A stretch of DNA of 64,000 bases from an uncultured Clostridia bacterium (GCA_947629095.1 CANRCK010000014.1:41705-105704), one strand, 5' to 3'; positions 42,648 through 52,238 are shown, numbered from the stretch's first letter. Notes: generated by a model not told the origin, from the sequence alone. Translations and numbers: made by a program.

Positions 42648-45311
42648 TTAACAACTTATTTGCACGGTTGAACCGTGCGTTTCGGTTGCTTTTCGTACGA
42701 TAATTTTATTGTCGATTCTATGTTTAAGCTCTTCAACATGGCTTATTACGCCTATTGTAAAGCTGGAACTTTTCAATTTTTCAAGTGCGCTCATAACCGT
42801 ATCCAAAAGCGTACTGTCAAGCGTACCGAAACCTTCGTCCAAAAAAAAGAATTCAATGGATTTGAGCGACCTCATACAAATGGTCTGGGACAGCGCCAAT
42901 GCAAGCGACAGCGAAACGAGGAAGGTTTCCCCGCCGGACAGCGTGTTCACACCTCTCAGATTGCCGCAATTGAAGTTGTCGCCTACGCTGAAATTATTAT
43001 CTTTGTAAGTAAGAAAATATCTTCCGTCCGTAAGCTTCAGCAGCGTTACCGTAGCCGCCGAAGAGATATCGTAGAGATATTCGTTTGCTATAAACTCAAG
43101 AAACTTGTTGCCCTTTGTCAAGTCGCGCAGCTGATAAATGAGGTTCCTGTTCTTTTCAGCCTTGTCGAATTGCTTTAAAAGTTCCTTTTTTTCCTGCAAT
43201 TTAGTCTTTAAAGCTTCGCATTTATTGCTATCCACCGCAATGGTTTGCAGCAAATCGCTCTTCTGTCTTTCAAATGAATTTTTATGGTTTTCCGCTTCAA
43301 GAAGCGCTTGGTCGGTGGCTTTTTCCAAGCCGACAGTTGCCGACAGCTCGGCATATCGCGCCGTTGCAACCGCGTAAGCCGAATCAAAATTTTTAATTTC
43401 CTTATCGGCGTCCTCAACTTTTGCAAACTTATCCGCCAGCGCACGGCACTCAGAAACGTTGCCAAAACCGGATTTTTTGACAAAATCTTCGGATTTTAAA
43501 AGATTTTCGGAATGTTTTTCCTTTAAGCGGCTAATTGCTTCGCGGCACCTCTCCGCGGCGCTTACCAGCTCGCTGCGCTTCAATTTACATTCATCGGTTT
43601 TTTCCAAAAGCGATTTCCGCTCGGCTTTTATCCGCTCAAGCTGTAACTCCGCATGTTTTTCTGCGGTAACGTAATCAGTTTCCTCGCCGAACACCGCCGA
43701 AAGCTCGGTTTTCAGCTCGTCGGTGCGCTTTCTGATTTCCGCGCCCTCTTTTTTCAACGCTTCGAGCTTATTTGCATTTACTTCCGCCCTGCTCTTTGCC
43801 TCGCTGCATTTTTGGGACAGGGCGCGCATTAGCTCTGCATTTTCTTCCCTCTCCTTTATGGCGGCTTGCAACGCCTCAAACTGTCTGTTTACATTATCGA
43901 GATTGAAATCTTTTACGTCGCAAACGCGCTGCTTATATAAATTTATCCTATCTCTGAGTTCTTTTTTTATGAATCCGTACAACTCGGAGCCGTCCGCAAA
44001 CGGTTCCAAGCGAACGCCAAGCTCGGAAAAATACTCCAATTCTGCAAGATATTCGTTGCGCAACACCGCGCCCTTGAATTCAATATTTACAAATTCCTCA
44101 AGCTCGCCGCTCTTGCTTGAACCTATCTTTTTTTCAAGCTCGGCGCTCTCGCCGATATACCCGTTTATTTCTTTGGCATACTCCGCTGCAAGTTCAGCCG
44201 CCTTTTTGTACTGCGCGCGCTTGCCCTCAAGTTCTTTTTTCAGTTCTTCGAGCTTTTCGGGCTTTCCCGCGCAAGTCTGATACTTGGCTATCAGTTTTGC
44301 AAGCTCCTCAGCTCTGTTTTCAAAATCGCTTTTGCCGATTTCCTCTTCAAGCCGAGCCAGATTTTTGTCGTTTTCGGCAATTTTATTAGTCAGATCGTCG
44401 AGTTGCCGCACGAGCGCTTTCGTCTGTTTTTCCGCCTCTTCCGCCGTACGGACGCAGTCCACGGCTTCCCTGCACAGCGGTAACACGGATATCTCTCTCC
44501 TAAGCTCCTCCACGGAGTCCTTTTTTAATTCGAGAGCGGCGATTTCGGCTCTGAATTTTTCGGCTTCGAGCTTTTTTTCGTGCAGAGCTTTAATTTCGGC
44601 ATACCGCGCGGAGGCGGCGGACAATTCGTTTGAAATCAAGCCGAGCTGCTGTTTCTCTTCTTCGATTTGTTCTTCAAGAATCTTTACGGTCTCCTCCGTA
44701 GCGTCGTCGTAAGAGGACAACCTCCCGCTCAGGGTTGCAAATTCTTCATCGGCGGTTTTTATCCTGTCTGCGATTTTATCCCTTAAATCGTTGCCGTACT
44801 TCGAAAGGGAAAACAGCCGCTCTATGAGCGCAAGGCGTTCGCTTGGAAGAGCTTTTACAAAACGTGAAAATTCGCCTTGCGGAAGCGCTATGCATTTGCG
44901 GAAGTCCTCTGCCCGTACGCCCAAAATCTCTATTATCTGCCGTTCGACTTCCAAAGTCTGTTGGGCAATGCAAACACCGTCCTCGTATAAAGCCGCGGTA
45001 TGCGTTCCGCTCTTGTTGTTCTTTATCGTACGCTCGACGTAATATTTCCTGCGCTTGCCGCGGTTGAAAAGGTCAAACGTAAATTTCACCGTGGCGGCAT
45101 TGCAGCGGTAGTTTATTATGTCGTTTTTCTCCTTACTGCGCTCCACCCTGCCGTAGAGAGCAAAGTTTATACAGTCCAGAATAGTGCTCTTCCCACTCCC
45201 GGTATCTCCGAAAATTCCAAAGATTCCGCTCTTTATCAAACGCTCGAAATCTATTACGGTATACTCGGAAAAACTGTTTATTCCTTCAAACTCAAGTCTT
45301 AACGGTCTCAT
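42648..45311 (-). CDS. sbcC: Exonuclease SbcC (SMC-like ATPase)
   Basis: 887 aa. With SbcD it cuts hairpins and DNA ends. Walker A GDTGSGKST at about 35-43, long coiled coils on both sides of a central hook, signature LSGGETFLVSLSLALALS and Walker B FFLDEGFGTLD. I do not see the CxxC zinc hook typical of the coil apex. Start overlaps the sbcD stop. Confidence 0.94.
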   Translation of the reverse strand: MRPLRLEFEGINSFSEYTVIDFERLIKSGIFGIFGDTGSGKSTILDCINFALYGRVERSKEKNDIINYRCNAATVKFTFDLFNRGKRRKYYVERTIKNNKSGTHTAALYEDGVCIAQQTLEVERQIIEILGVRAEDFRKCIALPQGEFSRFVKALPSERLALIERLFSLSKYGNDLRDKIADRIKTADEEFATLSGRLSSYDDATEETVKILEEQIEEEKQQLGLISNELSAASARYAEIKALHEKKLEAEKFRAEIAALELKKDSVEELRREISVLPLCREAVDCVRTAEEAEKQTKALVRQLDDLTNKIAENDKNLARLEEEIGKSDFENRAEELAKLIAKYQTCAGKPEKLEELKKELEGKRAQYKKAAELAAEYAKEINGYIGESAELEKKIGSSKSGELEEFVNIEFKGAVLRNEYLAELEYFSELGVRLEPFADGSELYGFIKKELRDRINLYKQRVCDVKDFNLDNVNRQFEALQAAIKEREENAELMRALSQKCSEAKSRAEVNANKLEALKKEGAEIRKRTDELKTELSAVFGEETDYVTAEKHAELQLERIKAERKSLLEKTDECKLKRSELVSAAERCREAISRLKEKHSENLLKSEDFVKKSGFGNVSECRALADKFAKVEDADKEIKNFDSAYAVATARYAELSATVGLEKATDQALLEAENHKNSFERQKSDLLQTIAVDSNKCEALKTKLQEKKELLKQFDKAEKNRNLIYQLRDLTKGNKFLEFIANEYLYDISSAATVTLLKLTDGRYFLTYKDNNFSVGDNFNCGNLRGVNTLSGGETFLVSLSLALALSQTICMRSLKSIEFFFLDEGFGTLDSTLLDTVMSALEKLKSSSFTIGVISHVEELKHRIDNKIIVRKATETHGSTVQISC

Positions 45312-46459
45312 TCTTCCTCCGTAAGGGAAAGGAACAAGCTTAAAAGCTCCCCGGGGACTTCGGCATTGTGGCGAGATTTATAGAATTCGGAAAAAAGCTC
45401 CGAAGCGCTCTTGTTTTTATTGGATTGCACGCCGTAGTCCCGCACGGAATTCAGCACCTCAACCTTAAGCGACACTAAATTTTCCTGACCGTTTAAAAGG
45501 GCGCTTTCGGCGGGGGTCAAAGGTTCCGGCAGGCTAAGCGTAAGTTCGGCATGACAGTCGGGATATTTTTTTAAAAGCTCCACGCCGTTCTGCACGTCGC
45601 AAGCCTGCAACCTTACAAGCTGTTTGGCGGCCGTAATTTCTATCTCTTTTAAATTTTGCACTCCGCCCGCCGTCAAATCAAAAACGTTTACCGATTTTTT
45701 TGAGCCGCTCTCGTCAAACGTAAATTGCATAGGCGCGCCGCTGTAGTATACGTTTTTACCGATTTTTTGTTTGCGGTGCAAATGACCCAGCGCGCAGTAG
45801 GCGCAGTCGGGAAGTATTCCCTCAGGAACGGCGCGCGCGCCTCCCAAATCTATTTCGCGCTCGCTGTCGCTGACCTGTCCGCCCGCAACAAATAAATGCG
45901 ACAAGAAAATTTCGGGGAGTTTTTCCGTATTGCCGCGTTCGCCGAAAGCTATCCAGCGCAACATTTTTTCGGTAAACGGCTCGTCGGTTTTACCTTCCTT
46001 AAACCTTGCCTCGTTGGGGTATGGCAGTGTGTTTATGTATATTTTTTCACCCTTTGAATTTTCAAAAATAACATAGCCGCTCCCCGACCCGGCAGGATAT
46101 GCGCCAGCATGCTTTTTAAGGGGCGCCGGATGCAAATCGTTGCCTACAATGTAGATCCCCAGCTCGTCGGCAAGTGAAGAAGCCGCAGTCAAACGAACAT
46201 AATCGTCGTGATTGCCGCTGATTATAAGCACGGTAGCCGTTTCGGCAATGCTTTTAACGCCGCTGTAAAAAATTTGTTCAGCCTCGGCAGACGGCGTGTA
46301 GGTATCGAACACGTCGCCCGCAATCAAAACAAGCTCAACGCCTTCGTTTTTGCATATCGAACATATTTCGGAAAGAACGGCACGATATTCATCGTACCTG
46401 TCCTTATTGCCTATTAACTTTTTGCCGATATGTAAATCGGAAGTATGCAGGATTTTCAT
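45308..46459 (-). CDS. sbcD: Exonuclease SbcD (Mre11-like)
   Basis: 383 aa. Metallophosphoesterase nuclease partner of SbcC: HTSDLHIGKK, AGDVFDTYTP, SGNHDDYVR, and ALGHLHRKQ supply the dimetal site. First gene of the 11-gene run ending at rpiB, with its own promoter divergent from the DnaD-like gene. Confidence 0.96.
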   Translation of the reverse strand: MKILHTSDLHIGKKLIGNKDRYDEYRAVLSEICSICKNEGVELVLIAGDVFDTYTPSAEAEQIFYSGVKSIAETATVLIISGNHDDYVRLTAASSLADELGIYIVGNDLHPAPLKKHAGAYPAGSGSGYVIFENSKGEKIYINTLPYPNEARFKEGKTDEPFTEKMLRWIAFGERGNTEKLPEIFLSHLFVAGGQVSDSEREIDLGGARAVPEGILPDCAYCALGHLHRKQKIGKNVYYSGAPMQFTFDESGSKKSVNVFDLTAGGVQNLKEIEITAAKQLVRLQACDVQNGVELLKKYPDCHAELTLSLPEPLTPAESALLNGQENLVSLKVEVLNSVRDYGVQSNKNKSASELFSEFYKSRHNAEVPGELLSLFLSLTEEE

Positions 46460-46566
46460 TTAAAGAACAAAAATGCCGTAAAATTCAACAAATGCTGTTG
46501 ATTTTTTCCGTTTGGAATTATATAATATAACTTACTTGCATAAAATCGACATTTTAAGTTCTAATA

Positions 46567-46595
46567 ATTATATACTATTTGATTGAATAAATCAA
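46567..46595 (-). promoter_or_regulatory. Promoter of the sbcD-led operon
   Basis: Minus strand TTGATT (46595-46590), 17-bp spacer, TATAAT (46572-46567). It overlaps the weaker plus-strand TATACT (46571-46576) of the divergent gene. The leader of about 100 nt contains nothing else I recognise. Confidence 0.7.
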
Positions 46596-46620
46596 GCGGA
46601 TAGAACAGGAGTTTACAAAA

Positions 46621-48339
46621 ATGCCCTTTATTTCGGTTTCCGACGAAGTGGCTAAAAAGTCTTTCACTTCGGTTGAAAACAAGTTCATAACAAAGTATTT
46701 GCCCGTATTGGAACCTGTTGCGGTAAAAGTATATCTCTACTCGCTCTATTTGTATCAGAACGGGCAGACATCCTTCACTCTTTCCGACCTTGCCGCAAGT
46801 TTGCAGCTTTCCGAGGACGAAGTAAAAGGATATTTTGAATACCTCGAAGAGCTTGAACTTGTATCCGTTATCTCTGCCGTACCGTTTGAGGTCAAAATAC
46901 TTGACGCAGACAACGTTTACGGCACGCCCAAAAAGCTGAAAGCTGAAAAATATTCAGATTTTGCAAAAGCCGTTCAGGACGTTTTGAAGGGCAGAATGAT
47001 TTCGCCGAACGAGTTCAGGGAATATTTTTACCTCATCGAGGAATACGGCTTTGAGCAAAACGCATTGGTTATGATAATAAATTATTGCGTAAACCTCAAG
47101 GGCGACGACGTACGCTCGGCGTATATAAAAAAAGTGGCAAAATCTTTTGCCGAGGACGGCGCAACGACCGCCAAAAAAGTTGACGAAAAATTGAGCGCGT
47201 ACACTTCCTCCACCCCGTCGCTTTTAAAACTTTTCGGCGCGGCAGGAATAAAAAAACAGCCTGACGTTGACGACGACAAGTTGTATAAAAAGTGGACTGA
47301 GGGAATGGGCTTTGAAGAATCGGCGATTATTGCAGCCGCAAAGCTTTTTAAGGCAAAGACGGTTGAAAGAATTGACGGCGCGCTGGAAGAACTTTATAAA
47401 AACAGGAAATTCGACGTTAAAGAAATTGCCGATTACTGCAATATGAAGTCATCGGTCTATGCGCTGACACTCGAAATTGCAAAAAACTTGGGCGTGTATA
47501 TGCAAAATCCCGCGCCGTACATAGAAAATTACGTAAACATTTGGTGCAATTTCGGATATTCGTTCGAAAGTATGAAAACCATTGCGGCGTACTGCTTCAG
47601 GCAGGGTAAAAACTCCTTTGAGGACATGAACGGTCTTATACGCGATTTGTATAATGAAGGAGTTGTTGACGACGTAAGCATCGATTCATATATCAAGACC
47701 AGAGCCGCGGAGGACAAGCTTTTGAAGGCTATTCTTTCAACCTGCGGACTCTCAAGAAAAATTATCGAATGGGACAGGCAGTCCCTCTCCCGCTGGCGCG
47801 AGTGGAAATTCGACGACGCAATGCTTTTTGAAGCAGCAAAATTGTCTTCAGGCAAATCTAACCCCATGGCGTATATGAACGGTATTCTTTCGGCATGGAA
47901 GTCCGAAAATATTTATACACCCGATAAAATAGACAGCCGCCGTAATACTGCGCCCGCACAGCCTGCCGCAGACGGCAGAGTGCAGAAAGCCGAAATAGAG
48001 AGACATTACTTCGACTTGCGGCACGCCGCCGAAGAGCTTGCGGAAAAAACGCTTGACAGAGCTATGTCCGATGAAATTTACGGAAATCTCCGAAGAAAGC
48101 TGAACAGCCTGACCATACAGCATGCCTTTGCCGAAATCCGCGATAAGGACAAAGCTGTGGATCTTGCTGACGAAATCAAGGTTCTTGAACAAAAAGCCGA
48201 CCAAAGGCTCGCCGAACTGAAAATAGATAAGGAAGACTTCTCCCCCCGCTACAAATGTAATATTTGCAACGATACCGGATACGATAAAAACGGCGCACCC
48301 TGTAAATGTTTGAATGAATTTTTAAAAACCTTGAAATAA
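46621..48339 (+). CDS. DnaD/DnaB-like primosome protein with C-terminal zinc finger
   Basis: 572 aa. Primosomal proteins of this group remodel origin DNA and help load the helicase. N-terminal winged-helix-like part (about 1-100), one or two DnaD-type helical domains (about 210-290 and 300-370) with the Y-x-x-x-I-x-x-W pattern, then a helical linker. The last 25 residues have YKCNICNDTGY and PCKCL, a four-Cys zinc motif seen at the N-terminus of DnaI/DnaC-type loaders. No loader gene follows; the next feature is a tRNA. GGAG lies before the ATG. Confidence 0.85.
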   Translation: MPFISVSDEVAKKSFTSVENKFITKYLPVLEPVAVKVYLYSLYLYQNGQTSFTLSDLAASLQLSEDEVKGYFEYLEELELVSVISAVPFEVKILDADNVYGTPKKLKAEKYSDFAKAVQDVLKGRMISPNEFREYFYLIEEYGFEQNALVMIINYCVNLKGDDVRSAYIKKVAKSFAEDGATTAKKVDEKLSAYTSSTPSLLKLFGAAGIKKQPDVDDDKLYKKWTEGMGFEESAIIAAAKLFKAKTVERIDGALEELYKNRKFDVKEIADYCNMKSSVYALTLEIAKNLGVYMQNPAPYIENYVNIWCNFGYSFESMKTIAAYCFRQGKNSFEDMNGLIRDLYNEGVVDDVSIDSYIKTRAAEDKLLKAILSTCGLSRKIIEWDRQSLSRWREWKFDDAMLFEAAKLSSGKSNPMAYMNGILSAWKSENIYTPDKIDSRRNTAPAQPAADGRVQKAEIERHYFDLRHAAEELAEKTLDRAMSDEIYGNLRRKLNSLTIQHAFAEIRDKDKAVDLADEIKVLEQKADQRLAELKIDKEDFSPRYKCNICNDTGYDKNGAPCKCLNEFLKTLK

Positions 48340-48390
48340 TTTTTACAAATTGATAGAATATCAACTATAATTTGGGACAATTATATTTAG

Positions 48391-48417
48391 GCGGGCGCAG
48401 TTTAGCTCCCGCTTTTT
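48391..48417 (+). terminator. Weak terminator after the DnaD-like gene
   Basis: 5-bp stem GCGGG/CCCGC with a 12-nt loop followed by five T. Confidence 0.6.
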
Positions 48418-48421
48418 GCAT

Positions 48422-48452
48422 AAAAAAGAACGTAAGCTTGTTCAACTTACGT
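48422..48452 (-). terminator. Terminator of tRNA-Ser(CGA)
   Basis: On the minus strand, stem ACGTAAG/CTTACGT followed by TTCTTTTTT, starting a few nt after the tRNA CCA. Confidence 0.8.
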
Positions 48453-48458
48453 CCAACT

Positions 48459-48548
48459 TGGCGCAGAGAGAGGGATTCGAACCCCCGTACGTATTCCTAC
48501 GTAACACGATTTCGAGTCGTGCGCGTTCGACCACTCCGCCATCTCTGC
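48459..48548 (-). tRNA. tRNA-Ser (anticodon CGA)
   Basis: 90 nt with encoded CCA. Acceptor GCAGAGA/TCTCTGC, anticodon stem CACGA/TCGTG with loop CTCGAAA, a long variable arm ACGTAGGAATACGT, T-arm GGGTTCGAATCCC. Confidence 0.96.
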
Positions 48549-48565
48549 TTATCGGTCGCTTGTTA

Positions 48566-48594
48566 ATTTTATAACAACGGATAATAAATTTCAA
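48566..48594 (-). promoter_or_regulatory. Promoter of tRNA-Ser(CGA)
   Basis: Minus strand TTGAAA (48594-48589), 17-bp spacer, TAAAAT (48571-48566), 17 nt before the tRNA. Confidence 0.75.
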
Positions 48595-48624
48595 GCGTTT
48601 TCAATATAATTTGAGGAAATTTTT

Positions 48625-48720
48625 TATTATACTCCCAATAATCTTTTGGGCGGGTGAAAGCAAGCCGCATGTCCGCTGATTGAATTAAACGGCTTTAAAT
48701 CGGAGACTTTTTGTTGCGTT
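48625..48720 (+). other. Intergenic stretch with possible RNA structure
   Basis: No gene. Contains CCCAA/TTGGG, GCGG/CCGC and a long-range AAGCCG/CGGCTT pairing, followed by a T-run. I cannot match it to a known RNA family; it may be a small RNA or only chance pairing. Confidence 0.25.
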
Positions 48721-48767
48721 AGTGCATTTGCCTGATACAATATTTGCGGCAAAGCTAAAATTTTATA

Positions 48768-48796
48768 TTGACTTTAAATGCCTAAAATTATATAAT
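48768..48796 (+). promoter_or_regulatory. Promoter of ilvA-ridA
   Basis: TTGACT, 17-bp spacer, TATAAT, with GAGGCGGG before the ATG at 48827. Confidence 0.82.
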
Positions 48797-48826
48797 TCTT
48801 ATAATAAAATACGAGGCGGGTTTTTT

Positions 48827-50038
48827 ATGCTTACACTCGACAAAATTTATCATGCTCAATACGTTTTAAGGGGATTTGTGCGGCATACAGATATAATTAA
48901 TTCGCACGTTCTGTCCCTTATAACAGGCTGCGATATCTATCTCAAACCGGAAAACCTGCAAAGAACAGGTTCGTTTAAAGTGCGCGGCGCATATTATAAA
49001 ATTTCACAGCTTTCCGAGGAAGAAAAAGCAAAGGGCGTTATCGCCTGTTCGGCGGGCAACCATGCGCAGGGCGTTGCCATTGCCTCTAAAAAGTTCGGCA
49101 TAAGCGCAAAAATCTGTATGCCCGACGGCGCGCCCATTTCCAAAGTTGAAGCTACAAAGGGCTATGGCGCGGAGGTCATTCTTGTTCCCGGAGTATACGA
49201 CGACGCCCACAATGAAGCGGAAAAGCTGAAAGAGCAGTACGGCTACACCCTTATCCATCCCTTTGACGATGACGATGTTATTGCCGGACAGGGAACCATA
49301 GGGCTTGAAATAATTGACGAGCTGCCGGACGTAGACGCGATTGTGGTGCCTGTCGGCGGCGGCGGCTTGATTGCCGGCGTTGCCTATGCGGTTAAATCCC
49401 TGAATCCCAAAATAAAAATTTACGGCGTTCAGGCGGCGGGCGCTCCCTCTATGGCAAACGCCATACACGACGGTAAAATGGAGACTCTCTCCACCGTCTC
49501 CACTATCGCCGACGGCATAGCAGTAAAATCACCGGGCAATTTAACGTTTGAACTTTGTTCAAAGTACGTGGACGATATCGTTACAGTTACCGACGAGCAG
49601 ATATCCGCCGCAATACTTGCGCTTATAGAAAAGCAAAAGATGATTGCCGAGGGCGCAGGCGCAGTGTCTCTTGCGGCTGTAATGTTCGATAAAATCCCCG
49701 ATATCAAAGGCAAAAAGGTTTGCTGCCTTATTTCGGGCGGTAATATCGACGTGAACATTCTGTCCCGCGTGATAAACCGCGGGTTGCTTATGTCGGGCAG
49801 GTGCACTACCCTCACTCTCGAACTTGTGGACAGACCGGGGCAACTTAAAGAAGTAATTTCAATAATAGCGCAGAGCGGCGCAAACGTTACGGGCGTTCTG
49901 CACGAGAGGACTAACGAAGGCACGGATATCAACGGCTGCTACTTAAAAGTTAGTCTTGAAACGAGGAACTTCGAACACATAAACCAAATAAAAACCATGC
50001 TTAAAGAGCACGGATTAAAACTTGTAGAAGGTGAATAA
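48827..50038 (+). CDS. ilvA: Threonine ammonia-lyase (threonine dehydratase)
   Basis: 403 aa from the ATG at 48827 with GAGG upstream; the track's 35 extra residues run through the promoter. PLP enzyme turning threonine into 2-oxobutanoate and ammonia. PLP Lys in RTGSFKVRGAYYKI, SAGNHAQGVA, glycine loop VGGGGLIAG, and a C-terminal ACT-like domain (LVDRPGQLKEVISIIAQ). Length fits the short catabolic/biosynthetic hybrid type. Followed directly by ridA, whose product clears its reactive imine intermediate. Confidence 0.95.
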   Translation: MLTLDKIYHAQYVLRGFVRHTDIINSHVLSLITGCDIYLKPENLQRTGSFKVRGAYYKISQLSEEEKAKGVIACSAGNHAQGVAIASKKFGISAKICMPDGAPISKVEATKGYGAEVILVPGVYDDAHNEAEKLKEQYGYTLIHPFDDDDVIAGQGTIGLEIIDELPDVDAIVVPVGGGGLIAGVAYAVKSLNPKIKIYGVQAAGAPSMANAIHDGKMETLSTVSTIADGIAVKSPGNLTFELCSKYVDDIVTVTDEQISAAILALIEKQKMIAEGAGAVSLAAVMFDKIPDIKGKKVCCLISGGNIDVNILSRVINRGLLMSGRCTTLTLELVDRPGQLKEVISIIAQSGANVTGVLHERTNEGTDINGCYLKVSLETRNFEHINQIKTMLKEHGLKLVEGE

Positions 50039-50039
50039 T

Positions 50040-50411
50040 ATGAATACGGTACAAACAGACAAGGCTCCCGCAGCCATAGGTCCCTACTCCCAAGCCAAAA
50101 TTACGGGCAACTACGTTTTCTGCTCGGGGCAGATACCCGTTGACCCAAATACTTCACAGATTGAAGGGAAAACCGTTGCGGAACAGACCCGTCAATCGTG
50201 TAAAAATGTTGCAGCGCTTTTGGAAGCCGCGGGCACGTCCATTGACAAAGTAATAAAAACCACCTGCTTTTTGGCAAACATAGCCGACTTCGGCGAATTC
50301 AACGCCGTGTATGAGCAATATTTTGTTACAAAGCCCGCAAGAAGCTGCGTGGCGGTAAAAGATATCCCCAAAGGCGCGCTGGTTGAAATAGAAGTAATCG
50401 CCGAATTATAA
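50040..50411 (+). CDS. ridA: 2-iminobutanoate/2-iminopropanoate deaminase (RidA)
   Basis: 123 aa from the ATG at 50040, one base after the ilvA stop, with AAGGTG upstream. Hydrolyses the enamine/imine products of threonine and serine dehydratases. IGPYSQAKITGNYVFCSGQIP, the Arg in the C-terminal PARSCVAVKDIPKGALVEIE, and length fit the Rid family. Coupling to ilvA matches its function. Confidence 0.96.
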   Translation: MNTVQTDKAPAAIGPYSQAKITGNYVFCSGQIPVDPNTSQIEGKTVAEQTRQSCKNVAALLEAAGTSIDKVIKTTCFLANIADFGEFNAVYEQYFVTKPARSCVAVKDIPKGALVEIEVIAEL

Positions 50412-50438
50412 TAAATTTAGACAGTAAGCTAAATTTTG

Positions 50439-50468
50439 TTGACTTACGGCACCTGAATCTTATATAAT
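50439..50468 (+). promoter_or_regulatory. Promoter of degV
   Basis: TTGACT, 18-bp spacer, TATAAT; TTAGGAG lies before the ATG at 50501. Confidence 0.72.
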
Positions 50469-50500
50469 TGTTGCATTCAACAAGTTTAGGAGAATACAAG

Positions 50501-51373
50501 ATGAAAGTAGCAGTAATGACCGACAGTAACAGCGGGATTACACAGAGCGAAGCTAAGGAGCTTGGCATTTACGTCGTTCCAATGCCCGTACTTATGGACG
50601 AGGAAATCTATTACGAGGATCTGACGCTGAGTCAGGAACAGTTTTATGAAAAGCTGCTCGGCGACGTAAACATCTCAACCTCGCAGCCAAACCCTCTGGA
50701 CGTGGGCGACGCATGGAGACAGTGCTTAAAAGAATACGACGAAATAGTTTACATTCCCATGTCGAGCGGACTTTCCGAAACCTGCCACACACTTTCACAT
50801 TATTCGGAGTCCGAAGATGAATTTAAAGGCAAAGTGTTTGTAGTTGACAACCAAAGAATTTCCGTGACCCAGCGCCAGAGCGTTATGGACGCAATTAAAA
50901 TGGCAAGCGAAGGAAAATCCGCACAGGAAATCCGCGACTGGCTCATCGAAACAAAGATGCAATCCTCCATTTATATAATGGTAGATACGCTCAAATATCT
51001 CAAAAAAGGCGGCAGATTGACGCCTGCCGTTGCAATGATAGGAACTCTTTTAAAAATCAAACCCGTTTTGCAGATACAAGGCGAAAAGCTTGACCAATAC
51101 AAAAAAGTAAGGAAGCTTGCCGACGCCAAAACGGAGATGATCAACGCTTTGAAGCACGACTTTGACACGCGCTTTAAGGATATTGTTGCGGCAGGAAAAA
51201 TGACTTGTTCCGTGGCGCACACACAAAATTTTGAGGAAGCAAAAAAGCTTAAAGAGGAACTGAAAGAAACTTTCCCCAACGTTGAGTTTACATTTGTAGA
51301 CCCCCTCTCCCTGAGCGTTTCGGTGCACATAGGACCGGGAGCTTTGGCGGCAGCGTGCGCAATTAAATATTGA
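50501..51373 (+). CDS. DegV-family fatty-acid-binding protein
   Basis: 290 aa from the ATG at 50501; the track start is an upstream TTG. Proteins of this family (FakB) bind a fatty acid and present it to the FakA kinase for phospholipid synthesis. MTDSNSGIT at the start, STSQPNPLD and PMSSGLSETCHT line the acyl pocket. No FakA is in the window. Confidence 0.93.
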   Translation: MKVAVMTDSNSGITQSEAKELGIYVVPMPVLMDEEIYYEDLTLSQEQFYEKLLGDVNISTSQPNPLDVGDAWRQCLKEYDEIVYIPMSSGLSETCHTLSHYSESEDEFKGKVFVVDNQRISVTQRQSVMDAIKMASEGKSAQEIRDWLIETKMQSSIYIMVDTLKYLKKGGRLTPAVAMIGTLLKIKPVLQIQGEKLDQYKKVRKLADAKTEMINALKHDFDTRFKDIVAAGKMTCSVAHTQNFEEAKKLKEELKETFPNVEFTFVDPLSLSVSVHIGPGALAAACAIKY

Positions 51374-51388
51374 ACCGGTTTATAATTT

Positions 51389-51415
51389 CGGCGGGAGAAA
51401 TTCTCCCGCCGTATT
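51389..51415 (+). terminator. Terminator after degV, possibly bidirectional
   Basis: 10-bp stem CGGCGGGAGA/TCTCCCGCCG with a 3-nt loop, then TATTTTAT; it lies just before the convergent yihY stop. Confidence 0.85.
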
Positions 51416-52201
51416 TTATAAAAACGTTTTATAATGCTTTTGAGTTATATCTGCGCCGTTTTTAATCATACCGATAACAAAACAGCACATCATAAAGTAG
51501 CACCAAAGCAAAAAAACTATTACCGAGGCGATTGCCCCGTAAAGCTTTCCCGGTGAACCGAACTGAACGTAAACGGCAAAACCGAATACGAATATTACCC
51601 ACAGAACAGTAGTTAAAAGACTGCCCGTGAGCGCCTGCGAAGGCTTGATTTTATACGGGCAGGCAAAAATATTCAAAAGAATGGCAACGGCAAAAGCCAG
51701 AACCGTTAAAAAAATCATCGAAATAATATCGCACAAAACTTCCGGCATAAACGTGAGCAATATATATCTTGCCGCAATTGTAACGGGGACCAACAGCCAT
51801 AGCGCCAAAACAGTTATAACGATTAAAATTGCCGAAATTATTCTGAGTTTTACCCCGCCCTTCACCCGCGGGCTGCCATAAACTATCTCCCCGCTTCTCC
51901 GCAGATGATAAAAAAAATTGGTTGACGAGTATAGCGAGGTTATAAGCAATATTATTCCCGCGCTGCTTGCGGCACTTTGGGCGGACGATTTAAGATAGGA
52001 TATAAAAGGGCTTATGCTGTCAAACAGACTGCCTGGCAGAATCTGTTCAAAATTCACATTCCCCAAAAGCAGGGTAAGCCATAAAATAAAGGGTGCGATG
52101 CTCATCAAAAAGAAATAGACCAGCGTACCGGCAATGGTTGAAAAACGCCTGCCGGTATAGTATTTGAAAGTCTTTTTTATCTTTTTTAAGGTCTTTTGCA
52201 T
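51416..52201 (-). CDS. YihY/virulence factor BrkB family membrane protein
   Basis: 261 aa, six likely helices. RFSTIAGTLVYFFLMSIAPFILW, SLYSSTNFFYHLRRSGEIVYG and the late YGAIASVIVFLLWCYFMM are typical of the YihY/RbN-like family. Function not established; often wrongly annotated as ribonuclease BN. Confidence 0.92.
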   Translation of the reverse strand: MQKTLKKIKKTFKYYTGRRFSTIAGTLVYFFLMSIAPFILWLTLLLGNVNFEQILPGSLFDSISPFISYLKSSAQSAASSAGIILLITSLYSSTNFFYHLRRSGEIVYGSPRVKGGVKLRIISAILIVITVLALWLLVPVTIAARYILLTFMPEVLCDIISMIFLTVLAFAVAILLNIFACPYKIKPSQALTGSLLTTVLWVIFVFGFAVYVQFGSPGKLYGAIASVIVFLLWCYFMMCCFVIGMIKNGADITQKHYKTFL

Positions 52202-52238
52202 ACTTTTATTTTCGGCAAAAAATTATATCATATACAAA

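Noticed and set aside
43723-44280. 185-aa plus-strand Ser/Phe-rich ORF
   Set aside because: Reverse of the SbcC coiled coil; composition is explained by Glu/Lys codons on the other strand.
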